Assembly: GCA_024291935.2 (NCBI GenBank)
Contig: CM044316.1
Location: 7,370,501 to 7,434,500, forward strand
Direction of reading: 5' to 3'
Source of the DNA: Okapia johnstoni
Taxonomy: Eukaryota; Chordata; Mammalia; Artiodactyla; Giraffidae
Length of the DNA: 64,000 nucleotides
Shown here: one piece after another, positions 9,349 through 19,640 of the stretch
How the letters are laid out: every line of letters starts with the position of its first letter
How positions within the stretch are numbered: the first letter of the stretch is position 1
Made by a program: the position numbers and the translations under genes
Notes under the pieces: model-generated
The model's database searches: none
Told to the model about the DNA's origin: nothing
What the model saw: only the letters and a program-made list of their open reading frames with translations

Positions 9349-12300
9349 CTGCAGCAACAGGAATGGTCAGTTTGGGGCTGGGCTTTTGGGGGAGTCGGGT
9401 AATGGGCTTATTGGGAGAAAGGGCAGGTGGGTCTCCATGTCCTAAAATGGGAGACCTTTATTGTCTCATCCTACATTATAATCAGGCTTCCCTGGTGGCT
9501 CAGAAGGTAAAGAATCTGCCTTCAGTGCAGGAGAGCCGGGTTCCATCCCTGTGTCAGGAAGATCCCCTGGAGAAAGAAATGGCCACCCACTCCAGTATTC
9601 TTGCCTGGAGAATTCCACAGAAAGAGGAGCCTGGGGGGCTACAGTCCATGAGGTCGCAAGAAGTTGGGTACGACTGAGCAACTAACACTTTCACTTTCAC
9701 ACCATAATCTCTGTGGAATCACTGGCTGCATATTCTCATTATGTGCTTTTTCTAATCTGCCAAAATAACACATAACCATCAGAATGTCCAAACATGAGTT
9801 AAACCTAAGGGCTTGTTTACAGAAATTTATCCATATTTCATCTAAATTATCTCACATACTGTAAGCTTTGGAATTCCCTGCTTTAGCGAAAGTCACTTCT
9901 GGGAGATGGGTGTTCTAGTTTCTGTGTTGGGACCCAGGTTGGCCTTGGAGCTGGAGGCAGGGGAGGGGGAACATGCAGAAAGGCTTGGAAGAGGCTCAGC
10001 CTGCTGTGCTTCCAGGTGGTGCAGTTGGTAGAGAACGTGCCTGCCAATGCTGGAGGCACAGAGGATACGGGCTTGATCCTTGGGTCAGAAAGATCCCTTG
10101 GAGGAGGAAACGGCAACCCACTCCAGTATTCTTGACTGGGAAATCCCACTAATAGAGGAGCCTGGCGGGCTATAGTCTATGGGGTCACAGAGTCGGACAT
10201 GACTGAGTGACTGGGCACGCACACACAGCCCATTCTACATGCTCCCTGATCAGGCTGGGTGGGGGTTCCAAGGTACCTTCTCCCAACTCACCTCTGTCAG
10301 AAGCTCCAGGATGGGTCCTCTCTTATTGATGAACACATCAACCAGAGTCTGGATGAAGTAGGAGCCCTTCTGGTCGTGTCTGTAGGCAATGTACCCTGGG
10401 AATTCCAGAGAAGTGGGCTCAGGGGAGCTCAATGAGTATGGGTGACTCTGTGTGTGTGTGTATGTGTGTGTGTGTGTATGCGCATATGCTACAAAACGCC
10501 TCGGACAATGGTGGGTCCTGGAGGTGAGTCTCAAGGGTCAGGAGTGGCAGGCGAGGTGGAGAAGCAGGCCACCCTGGGTCAACTGGAAGCTCATACCCTC
10601 TATGGTGGAGAAGACATGGAGGGTGTCTGTGTACGTTGGGATGGTTTCAGGAGTGTTTTCTGTGATCATCATAAGATTCCCTCCAGCGACTGGTTCACCA
10701 GGGTCCCTTTGTTCTGAAACATCAAGAAGGAAAAGGCAAAATCAGCGAGAAAGAAGGCAAAAAAAAAATAAAGAAGGTCATAAGACAGATGGGAAACCCA
10801 AGGCTTAGCTGGGGTTTTGGATCAGGGAGGGAGGGGCTCTGTGTCCTTGGCTCTGGGCCCCACCTCCTCGACAAGCCTGCACGATGTACACCTTAGGCTT
10901 GGCTCTCAGCGCCCGGCAGTTCTTGTTGTTCAGAGCCTGGAAGAGGTCCTCCAGCTCGACCATCCTCTCATCCTTCCCTTTGAGGCGCCCTTCTAATCCA
11001 TGTGCCATGAGAATCACGAAGGCACAGCTGACAAAGTCTTCTCGGGCGTCGATGGCCTGCTGGAATTTTTCCAACTCTTCCTGGAATTGCTGGAGTGAGG
11101 AATGGCCGGACTCAGGGTGACCCTGGAATCCACCTTCTTCAGCCCCCACCCCTCTCCTGCTGGGCTGGAGCCAGCAGCACAATACCTGGGCGGTAGGGTC
11201 TCTCTTCATGGTGCTCTCAAACCCCAGCTGCTGGAACATGCGTTCCAGGGCATCCAGATCTGCCTCGGAACCTTCTCGGGCTTTGGTGACACACAGTGTC
11301 AGGGCCAGGCGGGCACCTGACATGTCGTATGTCTCCTGGGCCAAGAGACGACAGAAATCATCAAAGGGGTATGGAAGGGGAGGAGAAAGCAGATGTGGTC
11401 CAAAGATGCCTGGGGGTAGGGTTGCTGAGTAAAATACAGGATGCCAAGGTATACTCAAGGTTCAGATAAAAAAAAACAACCCAAGTTTTAAAGAATAAAT
11501 GGCTTCTCTTGTGGCTCAGATGGTGAATCTGTGTGCAATGTGGGAGACCCAGGTTTGATCTCAGAGTTGGAAAGGTCCCCTGGAGAAGGGAATGGTGACC
11601 CACTCCAGTATTCTTGCCTGGAGAATCCCATGGACAGAGGAGCCTGGTAGGCTACAGTCCATGGGGTTGCAAAGAGTTGGACATGACTGAGCGACTAACA
11701 CTTTGAAGAATAAGTATGTCCTCAATATTGCATGGAGTATATTTACAATGAAAGTTTATTTGTTGTTGATGTGAAATTAAAATTTGACTGGGCATCTTTT
11801 ATTTTTGTTTTCCAAATATGGCAATTCAACCTGGGGTCCAGCGTGAACTTGAGTAAGTCACTGCTCCTATTTGAATCTCAGTTTCCAAATATAGGGGCTT
11901 CCCTGGTGGTTCAGATGGTAAAGAATCTGCCTGAAATGTGGGAGACCTGATTTCAGTCCCTGGGTCGGGAAGATCCCCTGGAGAAGGGAATGGCAACCCA
12001 CTCTAGTATTCTTGCCTGGAGAATTCCATGGACAGAGGAACCTGGTAAGCTACAGTCCATGGGGTCGAAAAGAGTCGGGCATGACTGAGTGATTGACACA
12101 CTTCCAAATAGAGACAATGAATATGTGTGTGTGGGGGGGATTTTGAGCGTCTCTTCCAGTAGTCACATTTGATAGCTTTGTCTCTCTCCATCATTCCCAA
12201 GAGTATTCTGAGCATTACCATCTCACTTGCAGAGGTCTCAGACTTTCTGAAGCTAATTCTGAGATTCTGTCTTGTTCTATCAGAGGAAGAAGAATATTGG

Positions 12301-12823
12301 GGCCAAAATTTCTTTTTTTATAAGAAAAGCAGGGTGGTACTTCCCTGGTGGTTCAGTGGTTAAGAATCTGCCTTCCAATGCAGGAGACACGGGTTTGATT
12401 CCTGGTTGGGGAATTAAGATTCCACATGCCACAGGGCAATAAACTAGAGAGAAGCCCTCCAGCTGCAATGAGGATCCTTTGGGCCCACAATAAGACCCAG
12501 TTCAGCCAAAAATATGCAAATAGGTATAAAAAAAGCGAAGCAGGATACTGAGTACCATAATTATAAGAATTTTATCATTGAGACAAATGTAGCCAGGGTG
12601 CCCCCTTCTTTTCCCAGTTGCCACAACTTCAGTTCCATTGCTGAGTCTTTTTCTCCAACTGAATGATCACAAAGCACCTGAGTTCTGAATCCACGTCATG
12701 ATTTTTCACCCCCTCCAGTGTCTCAAACATTAAGTTCCTCTCTTCCCCTCTTCCCAGATGCTCCCACCCCTCTCCCCCAGTCCACACCCAGCCCACCTCC
12801 TCCAAAGGCTGAGGACTGCTCAT
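9244..12823 (-). CDS. CASP14: Caspase-14, complete coding region in six exons
   Basis: Coding exons (minus strand) are 12823-12797, 11335-11186, 11089-10864, 10713-10597, 10395-10292 and 9348-9244. They total 729 nt, or 242 residues plus TAG, exactly the human length. All introns are GT-AG and all phases join. The protein has no CARD or DED prodomain. It carries the catalytic His in LMAHG (residue 89) and Cys in QACRG (residue 132). The p10 part contains GYIAYRHDQKGS and the C terminus ends RKRLYLQ. Caspase-14 is a non-apoptotic cysteine protease of cornifying epithelium, known for filaggrin processing and barrier formation. The ATG at 12823 gives MSSPQPLEE, close to the human N terminus. Five SINEs sit in introns 2 and 6, all antisense. 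No lesion is visible. The residues used for zymogen processing in human are not conserved (see findings). Identification is by recall of the human protein. Confidence 0.97.
9484..9703 (+). repeat. Bov-tA SINE in CASP14 intron 6
   Basis: Full-length, antisense to CASP14, flanked by ATAATC (9478-9483 and 9704-9709). It lies about 135 nt upstream of the last exon in transcript order. Confidence 0.85.
10008..10226 (+). repeat. Bov-tA SINE in CASP14 intron 6
   Basis: Second SINE in the same intron, also antisense, with the tail variant TGACTGGGCACGCACACAC. It begins 66 nt from the exon 5 donor. Confidence 0.85.
10292..10395 (-). CDS. CASP14: CASP14 coding exon 5 (small subunit)
   Basis: This 104-nt exon encodes GYIAYRHDQKGSYFIQTLVD and then VFINKRGPILELLTE, the start of the p10-like small subunit with strong identity to human. 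The acceptor is AG 10397-10396 and the donor GTGAGT starts at 10291. A CA repeat lies about 55-85 nt upstream of the acceptor on the transcribed strand. Confidence 0.96.
10449..10480 (+). repeat. TG/CA microsatellite in CASP14 intron 5
   Basis: About 16 TG units interrupted by two TA units lie within a 201-nt intron. On the transcribed strand the tract reads CA and lies about 55-85 nt upstream of the next exon. CA repeats are established binding sites for hnRNP L. Confidence 0.85.
10597..10713 (-). CDS. CASP14: CASP14 coding exon 4 (inter-subunit linker)
   Basis: This 117-nt exon starts with the last two bases of Glu135. It encodes EQRDPGEPVAGGN, then LMMITENTPETIPTY and LHVFSTIE. It spans the linker at which human caspase-14 is processed. 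The acceptor is AG 10715-10714 and the donor GT 10596-10595. Confidence 0.95.
10864..11089 (-). CDS. CASP14: CASP14 coding exon 3 (both catalytic residues)
   Basis: This 226-nt exon covers residue 60 to the first base of codon 135. It carries the catalytic dyad: His89 in ILMAHGLEG and Cys132 in YIVQACRG. The acceptor is at 11091-11090. The donor GT at 10863-10862 is followed by GGGG. Only 96 nt of intron separate it from the preceding exon. Confidence 0.96.
11186..11335 (-). CDS. CASP14: CASP14 coding exon 2 (large-subunit N-terminal part)
   Basis: This 150-nt exon encodes exactly 50 residues (10-59), phase 0 at both ends. It contains YDMSGARLALTLCVTKAREG and ends RDPTAQ. The acceptor AG is at 11337-11336 and the donor GT at 11185-11184. 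It includes the first beta strand and helix of the caspase fold. Confidence 0.96.
11499..11705 (+). repeat. Bov-tA SINE in CASP14 intron 2
   Basis: Full-length, antisense to the gene, flanked by AAGAATAA at 11491-11498 and 11706-11713. Confidence 0.9.
11892..12101 (+). repeat. Bov-tA SINE in CASP14 intron 2
   Basis: Full-length, antisense to the gene, flanked by TTCCAAATA at 11883-11891 and 12102-12110. Confidence 0.92.
12340..12535 (+). repeat. CHR-type SINE in CASP14 intron 2
   Basis: The head CTTCCCTGGTGGTTCAGTGG is followed by GGGAATTAAGATTCCACATG and CCACAGGGCAATAAAC, the CHR body that distinguishes it from Bov-tA. Confidence 0.8.
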
Positions 12824-12866
12824 TTCTTTTGATTCTGAGTCCGAATCTCACCACCCTTGGCTGATC
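12797..12866 (-). CDS. CASP14: CASP14 first coding exon with start codon
   Basis: The ATG is at 12823-12821, followed by nine codons and a GT donor at 12796-12795. Upstream on the minus strand a pyrimidine-rich tract ends in AG at 12868-12867. The exon therefore probably begins at 12866 with about 43 nt of 5' UTR. An upstream non-coding first exon is expected from the human gene but I could not locate it. The start is chosen because it yields the conserved short N terminus. Confidence 0.9.
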
Positions 12867-13079
12867 CTAAGGGAAAAGGGACAAGAGAAGATAGTTTAAA
12901 GGTCTCCAAAGGAAGACAGAGGGGCTCAGGGGACAGATTAGGTTGTCTATTTGGGTTTTTGAGACTGAACAGGATCCCAGTGGTGGGGACTTGGTTCATG
13001 TTCAGAGCTGGGGCAAGAGATGACAGTCTATGAAGTGTGTCCTGTCTAGTGCGACACTCTGGTGATTCATGTTCATTGC

Positions 13080-13299
13080 TTCTCAGGTGGCTCAGCTGTA
13101 AAGAACCTGCCTGCCGTTGCAGCAGATGTAAGAGACACAGGTTTGATCCCTGAGTAGGGAAGATCCATCCCCTGGAGAAGGAAATGGCAACCCACTCCAG
13201 TACTCTTGCCTGGGAAATCCCATGGACAGAGGAGCTTGGCAGGCTACAGTCCATGGGCTTGCAGAGTTGGAATAACTGAGCAACTGAACAATAACGACA
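13080..13299 (+). repeat. Bov-tA SINE with 11-bp target duplication
   Basis: It lies upstream of CASP14 and is flanked by ATGTTCATTGC at 13069-13079 and 13300-13310. The right duplication is part of an L1 3' end, so the SINE entered L1 sequence. Confidence 0.92.
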
Positions 13300-14235
13300 A
13301 TGTTCATTGCAGCATTATTTACAAATGCCAAGATATGGAAACAACCTACATGCCCATGGTAGATGAATGGATGAAGAAGATACTAATATAAATGGTGGAA
13401 TATTATTCAGCCATAAAAAGAATGAAATCTTGTCCTTTGCGACAACATGGATGGACCTAGAGGGCATTATGCTAAGTGAATAAAATCAGACAGAAGAAGA
13501 CAAATGCTGTATGATTTCACTTATATGTGGAATCAAAAAGAAAAAAAACCAAAGCAAATGAAGAAACATAACAAAACAGAAACGGAGTTTCTGGATACAG
13601 AAAACAAACAGGTGTGTTTCCAGAGGGGAGGAGGATGGGGGTGATGAGAGGAATAGGTAAAGAAGATTAAGAGGTACGAACTCCTACTTACCAAGTAAAT
13701 GAGTCGTGGGTATGAAATGTAAAGTGTGGGGAATATAGTCAATAACTATTGATATCGTCGTATGGTGACACATTATAATTAGACATTGTGGTGATCAGTT
13801 TGAGATGTATAGAAATATCAAATCACTGTGCTGTGTAACAGGAACTAACAGTGTGCTAGGTCAAATATACTTAGAAACAAATAAATTAATAAAAAAGAGA
13901 TTAGATTTGTGGTTATCAGAGGTGGAGGGGAGAGGGGAATTGGATGAGAGAAGTCAAAAGGTACAACTTCTAGTTATAACATAAATAAGGATTAGGGATA
14001 TACTGTACAAGATGGTAATATAATCAACATCGCTGTATGCTATATATGAAAGTTAAGACAGTAAATCCTGAGTGCTCATCACAAGAAAAATATTTTCCTA
14101 TTTCTTTAATTTTGATGGATGTTCACTAAACTCACCATGATAACCATTTCATGGTGTATGTAAATCAAATCATTATGCTGTACACCCTAAACTTACTCAG
14201 TGTTGTATGTCAATTGTATCTCATAAAACTGGAAG
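13300..14235 (+). repeat. L1 3' end fragments
   Basis: Two consecutive L1 tails: 13300 to about 13890 (AATATTATTCAGCCATAAAA, ending in AAATAAATTAAT) and about 13891-14235 (ends CTCATAAAACTGG plus an A-rich tail). Frames are broken. Confidence 0.7.
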
Positions 14236-14544
14236 AAAAAATAAAATGAGAATGTCATCAAAGTGGGGGATACAATTTTGAAACTGTCCCAGAAGGTCTC
14301 AAATCTGAATAGATAAATTCGCCTTCCTCCCTCTGCCTTGAGCCTGAACTGGCCTGAGTCCAAGGTCTTTATTCTCACCTCTGATTCTTTTTCTGGATAG
14401 AAGGACTTTTTCCACAGTCTTGGCATTTTCCAATTTCTTTACTTTTTGTTACATTTTGTCCTCAACCTTGAGTGCTTTTTACTAGTTAAGACCCTGCTCT
14501 GCCAATCTTGGGGGCATCAGGTCTGCTATGACTTCCCCCCGCCA

Positions 14545-14760
14545 TTTATCCATCCACTCACACATCTGTCCATCCCATCCATCCAACCAGCCATTCATCT
14601 GTCTGTTCATTCATTTATCCATCCATCCATGGATCCATCCATTCATTCATTCATCAATCCATCCAACACCTGCCCATTCATTCGTTCATCCACTCATCTA
14701 TCCATCTGTCCTACTTCTCCATACAATCATGCATATATCTATCTATCCAGCAAATATTTT
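14545..14760 (+). repeat. Imperfect ATCC/ATTC tetranucleotide satellite
   Basis: Over 200 bp of CATCCATCCATTCATTC-type units with point changes. Open frames over it (rich in Ile, His, Pro, Ser) are artefacts of the repeat. Confidence 0.9.
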
Positions 14761-14893
14761 CTGGGTGTCTATTATGTGCTGGGCACTGGGAATACACTGT
14801 ATAAGACATACATGATCCTGCTCTAAGGTAGCTCTAGTCTATGATAGAAATGAGCATTAAATCTCTCCCCATCTGTTAGAAACACACATGCAC

Positions 14894-14918
14894 TACACAC
14901 ACACACACACACACACAC
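14894..14918 (+). repeat. CA microsatellite
   Basis: About 12 uninterrupted CA units. Confidence 0.9.
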
Positions 14919-15501
14919 TGGAGCCAGTGTTGTGAGGAAAGAGGAATTAAACACTTTGAGAGAGAAAGTGGAAGGAAGCTTAACCTATAATTAAGTCCTG
15001 CCTTGGCCCCTTCCCAGCTGTGTGAACTTGAGCATCTCACTCTCCTCTCTGAGACAGTTTTCTTGTCTGAAAAGGACCTAGAAACGATAGATGCTTTATA
15101 GCAATGGCACTGCAAAGTGGGTTTTAGGATCCCTGTTGACCCACTGGAAATTGCCTCTCCCTCCTCTGGGCTCCCACAGCTCTGTCAGTCTATACTTGTG
15201 TTACAGCTTTTGATTCTTATTCTAGTGACTGAACAAGCAGCTTCATTTTTGGAGCTGATAGCCTGACTTCTCTGTCTCTGTCTCCATCAGGGTCACCAGT
15301 GTGGGGATGGGCACAGAGCTGGTGTCAGGGAGAATTTTTCGAGTAAACAGATAAACTAACAGATGAAAGAAAGAGTGACGGATGTGTAACTGGATGAGCA
15401 TTTCTTCAGCTCTGCCCAAACTGGACTGAGCATCCATTCGAGCAGGGAGAGGGGAGAGAGAGAGGAGGAAGTAGGGGACTAAGCGGGAGAGGGGAGAGAG
15501 A

Positions 15502-15572
15502 CAGAGAGATATAGACAGACAGACATACACACACACACAGACAGACAGACACAAGCACACACACACAGACAT
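15502..15572 (+). repeat. Compound GA/GACA/CA microsatellite
   Basis: GAGA, GACAGACA and CACACA blocks alternate over 70 bp; the open frame on the other strand is compositional. Confidence 0.85.
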
Positions 15573-16497
15573 TTAATATCACTTACTGACTCTGGAAGTA
15601 ACTTCTCAAATTCAGGCTCTCTCACCACCCTCCTAGCTGCCAACAAGTCAGAGCACCAAGGAGGGGTCAGGCTTCATCAATGTTTAAATGATGTCCCATG
15701 CAGCAACTCCTCTCTTCTTTTTCAGCTTTAATTTTATTTTACTTTTAAATTCAGTTCAATTTATGTTTAATTAAAAAATTATTTTTAATACAATTTTAAA
15801 GGTTACTTTCAAAATATTACAAAATATTGGCTATATTCCCCACGTTGTACAGTACATTCCTTTAGTTATTTAAAAATAAATAGCAATTTTAATTAATTAA
15901 AATATTTTCAATAAAATATTTAAATTTAAATGTTTTATTTTAAAAGATAAATAAATCCTTTTGAATTTGAATACCAATTGTGCCAATGAGTTGTTGGGCA
16001 GTCATTTCACCTCTGAGACTCAGCTGCTTCATGGGAGGAAGAATGCTGATCTCTTAGGGCTGCTGAGGACTGGAGGAGATAATAAACATGTGAGGTTGGC
16101 ATTATCTTCACAATCAAATGTGGAAGGGATGGAAGAGGTGTAATGATGGGAATGATGGACTTGGTAGCTGGATGAGCTGGAATCTGGGAGGTGCTTTTTG
16201 GTTGGGATGGCATCAAAGCCCTGGCTAATTTGGATGCTCTGCCTCAGCCTCCTTAGCCAGGGGGTGTCTGTTAAGCTTTGCCATCATTGTTCTATGGGCG
16301 TTTGGCTCTGTTATGTCCTTCCTCTTCTATTCTTTTTCAGCTTTAATTTTATTTCACTTTTCAATTCAATTCAACTTACTTTTATTTTATTTAAAAAATT
16401 AAATTAAAAATATAATTTTAAAGGTTACTCTCCATTTATAGTTATTACAAAATATTGGCTGTATTCCCCGTGTTGTACAATCCATTCTTTCAATTAA
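15573..16497. other. Intergenic, AT-rich low-complexity DNA, no gene
   Basis: 15715-15955 and 16335-16500 share near-identical words (TTCAGCTTTAATTTTATTT; ACAAAATATTGGCT with TATTCCCC), suggesting two copies of one old L1-like element. Nothing exon-like is visible. Confidence 0.45.
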
Positions 16498-16770
16498 TTT
16501 TTATTTTTGGCTGTACTGGGTCTTTGTTGTTGCATGTTTTTTTTCTCTAGTTGCAGTGAGTGGGGGCTACTCTCTAGTTGTGGGTCCGAGGGCTTCTTAT
16601 AGCCTTGGCTTCAGTAGTTCTGGTTCCCGGGCTCTAGAACACAGGCTCAGTAGTTGTGGCACATGGGCTTAGTTGCTCCTTGGCATGTGGGATCTTCTTG
16701 GACCAGGGAAAGAAACTGTATCTCCTGCATTGGCAGGCAGATTCTTAATCACTGGACCACCAGGGAAGCT
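16498..16770 (-). repeat. CHR-type SINE, near full length
   Basis: Antisense copy running from TTTTTGGCTGTACTGGGTCT to GACCACCAGGGAAGC, one of the most complete CHR copies here. Confidence 0.82.
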
Positions 16771-16858
16771 CTATAATATATTCTTGCAGTCTATCTTACA
16801 CCGAATAGTTTGTGCTTTCCTTCCCCATCCCTATATTGCCCCCCTCCCTCCCCACTAG

Positions 16859-17173
16859 GAACTTCCTTGATAGCTCAGTTGGTAAAGAATCCACCTGCAA
16901 TGCAGGAGACCCTGGTTTGATTCCTGAGTTGGGAAGGTCAGCTGGAGAAGGGATAGGCTACCCACTCCAGTATTCTTGGGCTTCCCTTGTGGCGCAGCTG
17001 ATAAAGAACCCACCTGCAATGCGGGAGACCTGGGTTCCATCCCTAGGTTTGGAAGATCCCCTGGAGAAGGCAAAGGCTACCCACTCCAGTATTCTGGCCT
17101 AGAGAATTCCATGAACTGTATAGTTCATGGGGTTGCAAAGAGTTGGACACGACTGAGCGACTTTCACTTTGTT
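16859..17173 (+). repeat. Tandem Bov-tA dimer inserted as one unit
   Basis: A 3'-truncated Bov-tA (16859-16975) joins head to tail to a fuller Bov-tA (about 16976-17173). CCCACTAG flanks the pair (16851-16858 and 17174-17181), not each unit. Deleting the pair and one copy restores a continuous L1 3' UTR. Confidence 0.8.
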
Positions 17174-17624
17174 CCCACTAGTAATTATTAATTTTTCTCT
17201 AAATCTGTGAGTCTGCATCTTTTTTATTTGTGGTATTTTTAATATTCCACATATAAGGGCTATCATATGTATATGTTTTTCTCTGTCTGACATTTCAGTT
17301 TAGCATAATGCCCTATTTTATGTTAACAGCTGTAATGAAATGTAATTCACATAGTATATATATCCATACAATTCACCCATTTAAAATGTACAATTAGATG
17401 GTTTTTTACTATGTTTACAGAGTTGTGTGACTATCACCACAGTAAAATTTGGGACATTTCCATCATCTCAAAGAGAAATTTTGTGCCCTTTAGCTATTGC
17501 CCTGAATTTCCCCCTTCCGCAACCTCCTACATCATAGGCCTAGGGAGCAATTTCTCTACTTTTTGTCTCTATCAACAAAGTTTAAAGGGCTATTAAAAGG
17601 CAAATATTAAAAAGCCAAAACTTT

Positions 17625-18133
17625 AGAACTTGGATGACAAACCCAGACAGCGTATTAAAAAAGAGACATCACTTTGCTGACAAAAGGGCGTATAAAGCTA
17701 TGGTTTTTCCCATAGTCAAGTATGGATGTGAGAGTTGGACCATAAAGAAGGCTGAGCACTGAAGAATTGATGCTTTCGAACTGTGGTGTTAGATAAGACT
17801 CTTGAGAGTCCTTTGGGCTGCAAGGAGGTCAAACCAGTCAATCCTAAAGGAAATCAACCCTGAATATTCACTGGAAGGACAGATACTAAGTTGAGCTCCA
17901 ATACGTTGACCACCTGATGTGAAGAAGCTGATTCAGTGGAAAACACCCTGATGCTGGGAAAGATTGAAGGCAAGAGGAAAAGAGGACAAAGGGCGAAGTG
18001 GTTAGATGGTACCACTGCCTCAATGAACATAAGTTTGAGCAAGCTCTGAGAAATGGTGAAGGACAGGGAAGTCTGGTATGCTGCAGTCTGTGGGGTCGCA
18101 AAGAGTTGGACATGATTGAGCAACTGAACAACA
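17625..18133 (+). repeat. BovB 3' end fragment
   Basis: It matches the terminal 500 bp of BovB (GTATGGATGTGAGAGTTGGA, CACTGGAAGGACAGATACT-like) and ends at TGAGCAACTGAACAAC. It is 5' truncated and diverged. Confidence 0.85.
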
Positions 18134-18141
18134 AAACCTTA

Positions 18142-18398
18142 GACTGGGTCTTTGTTCCTGTGAGTGGGTTTTCTCTAGGCAATAAGCAGGGGCTGCTCTT
18201 CGTTGCGATGCTCAGGCTTCTCACTGTGGTGGCTTTCCCTGTCGCGGAGCACAGGCTCTAGGCATGTGGGCTCTGTAGCTGTGGTGTATGTGCTTAGTTG
18301 CCCTGTGGCATGTGGGATCTTCCTGGACTAGTGATCGAATCTGTGTCCCCTGCATTGGTTAGGTGGATTCTCATCTACTGTACCATCAGCGAAGTCCA
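18142..18398 (-). repeat. CHR-type SINE
   Basis: Antisense copy directly after the BovB tail; AGACTGGGTCTTTGTTCC at one side, ACCATCAGCGAAGTCC at the other. Confidence 0.8.
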
Positions 18399-18399
18399 A

Positions 18400-18975
18400 A
18401 TTTCTTTTTTTTTTTTAATTAATTTTTATTTGCATATAGTTGCTTTACAGTGTTATGGTAATTCCTACTGTACAGCAAAGTGAATCAGCCACATGTATAC
18501 ATATATCCCCTCTGTTTTGGGTTTTCTTCCCATTTAGGTCACCACAGAGCACTGAATGGTGTTCCCTGTGCTATAGAGCAAGTTCTCATTCATTGTGTCT
18601 TGCTCTGTGGGAATACTGTCAGTGTCTCTGCTTCGAAGCGCCTATTTCTGTCTCTTTCCCTCAGTGGTTGTCTGTGTGTGTGTCTCTCTCTGTGTCCTAT
18701 TAGCCTACTTTCCCCATGTAGCATAGTGTTTTTAAGGTTCATCTATGTTGTAGCATGTATCAGTATGTCATTCCTTTTTTATGGCTGAATAACATTCCAT
18801 TCTATGGATGTACCTAATTTTGTTCATCCATCCATTAATGGGTGTTTGGGTTGTTTCCACTTTTTGACTATTACGAATTATGCTGCTATAAACATTTGCA
18901 TGCAAGTTTTTGTGTAAATGTATGTTTTCATTTCTTTTGAGTTTGTACCTAGGATTGGAATATTCAAACAATATT
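18400..18975 (-). repeat. L1 3' end fragment
   Basis: It starts with T-rich sequence (a reverse poly(A) tail), then TTGCTTTACAGTGTTATGGT and the antisense ORF2 end (GGCTGAATAACATTCCATTC). Confidence 0.78.
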
Positions 18976-19009
18976 GAAATTGTTCAGCAAAGCTGGAACA
19001 TTCTCTCCA

Positions 19010-19640
19010 AATGCTGTATTTACCATGAAAAACAGTATGATGGCTCTCTCAAAAATTAAACTTAGAATTATCATTTGATCCAGCAATTCTACTTCTGGTT
19101 ATGTACACAAAAGAATTGAAAACAGGAACTTGAACAGATATTTGCACACCAGTGTTCATAGTAGTATTATTTACAATAGCCCAAAGGTGGAAACAACCCA
19201 GATGGCCAGTGATGGATGAATGGATAAAAAAGTGGTGTGTCCATACAGTGGAATATTATTCAGCCTTAAAAAGGAGGGAGATTCTGACACATGCTATGAC
19301 ACAGATGAACTTAAAGGACATTATGTTAAATGAAATAAGCCAGACACAAAAAGACAGGTATTGTCCTTTGATTCCATTTATATGAGGTGCCTAGAATATT
19401 GACATTTATAGAGAAAAAATGTAACATGGTGGGTACCAGGCACTGGAGGAGGAGGATGGGGAGTCAGTGTTTAATGGACGCAGAGTTTCAGTTTGGGAAG
19501 CTAACAAAGTTCTGTAGATGGATGGTAGCGATGGTTGCACAACAATGTAAGTGTACTTAATACCGGTAAGCTGGACACCTAACCATGGTTAAAATAGTAA
19601 ATTTTACATTTTCTGTATTTGACCATAGTAACAAAATTTA
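19010..19640 (+). repeat. L1 3' end fragment, opposite orientation
   Basis: Plus-strand ORF2 end (encodes QRWKQPRWPVMDEWIKKW and YYSALKRREILTHA) and 3' UTR. With 18400-18975 it forms two L1 ends whose 5' sides face each other. Confidence 0.7.

Noticed and set aside
9484..9560. tRNA-like head (A- and B-box-like motifs) as a tRNA gene, here and in other SINEs
   Set aside because: All are parts of Bov-tA or CHR SINEs; no intact cloverleaf or terminator was found.
10805..11458. A 217-codon open frame presented as one caspase-like protein
   Set aside because: It reads through an intron (residues after TAQ and after CRG are intronic) and starts in intron 2. The spliced model gives the family length and order.
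14545..14760. Possible CRISPR-like array
   Set aside because: Units are 4 bp with no spacers; an ordinary microsatellite in a mammalian genome.
14446..14826. 126-codon His/Pro/Ser/Ile-rich frame
   Set aside because: Translation of the ATCC/ATTC satellite.
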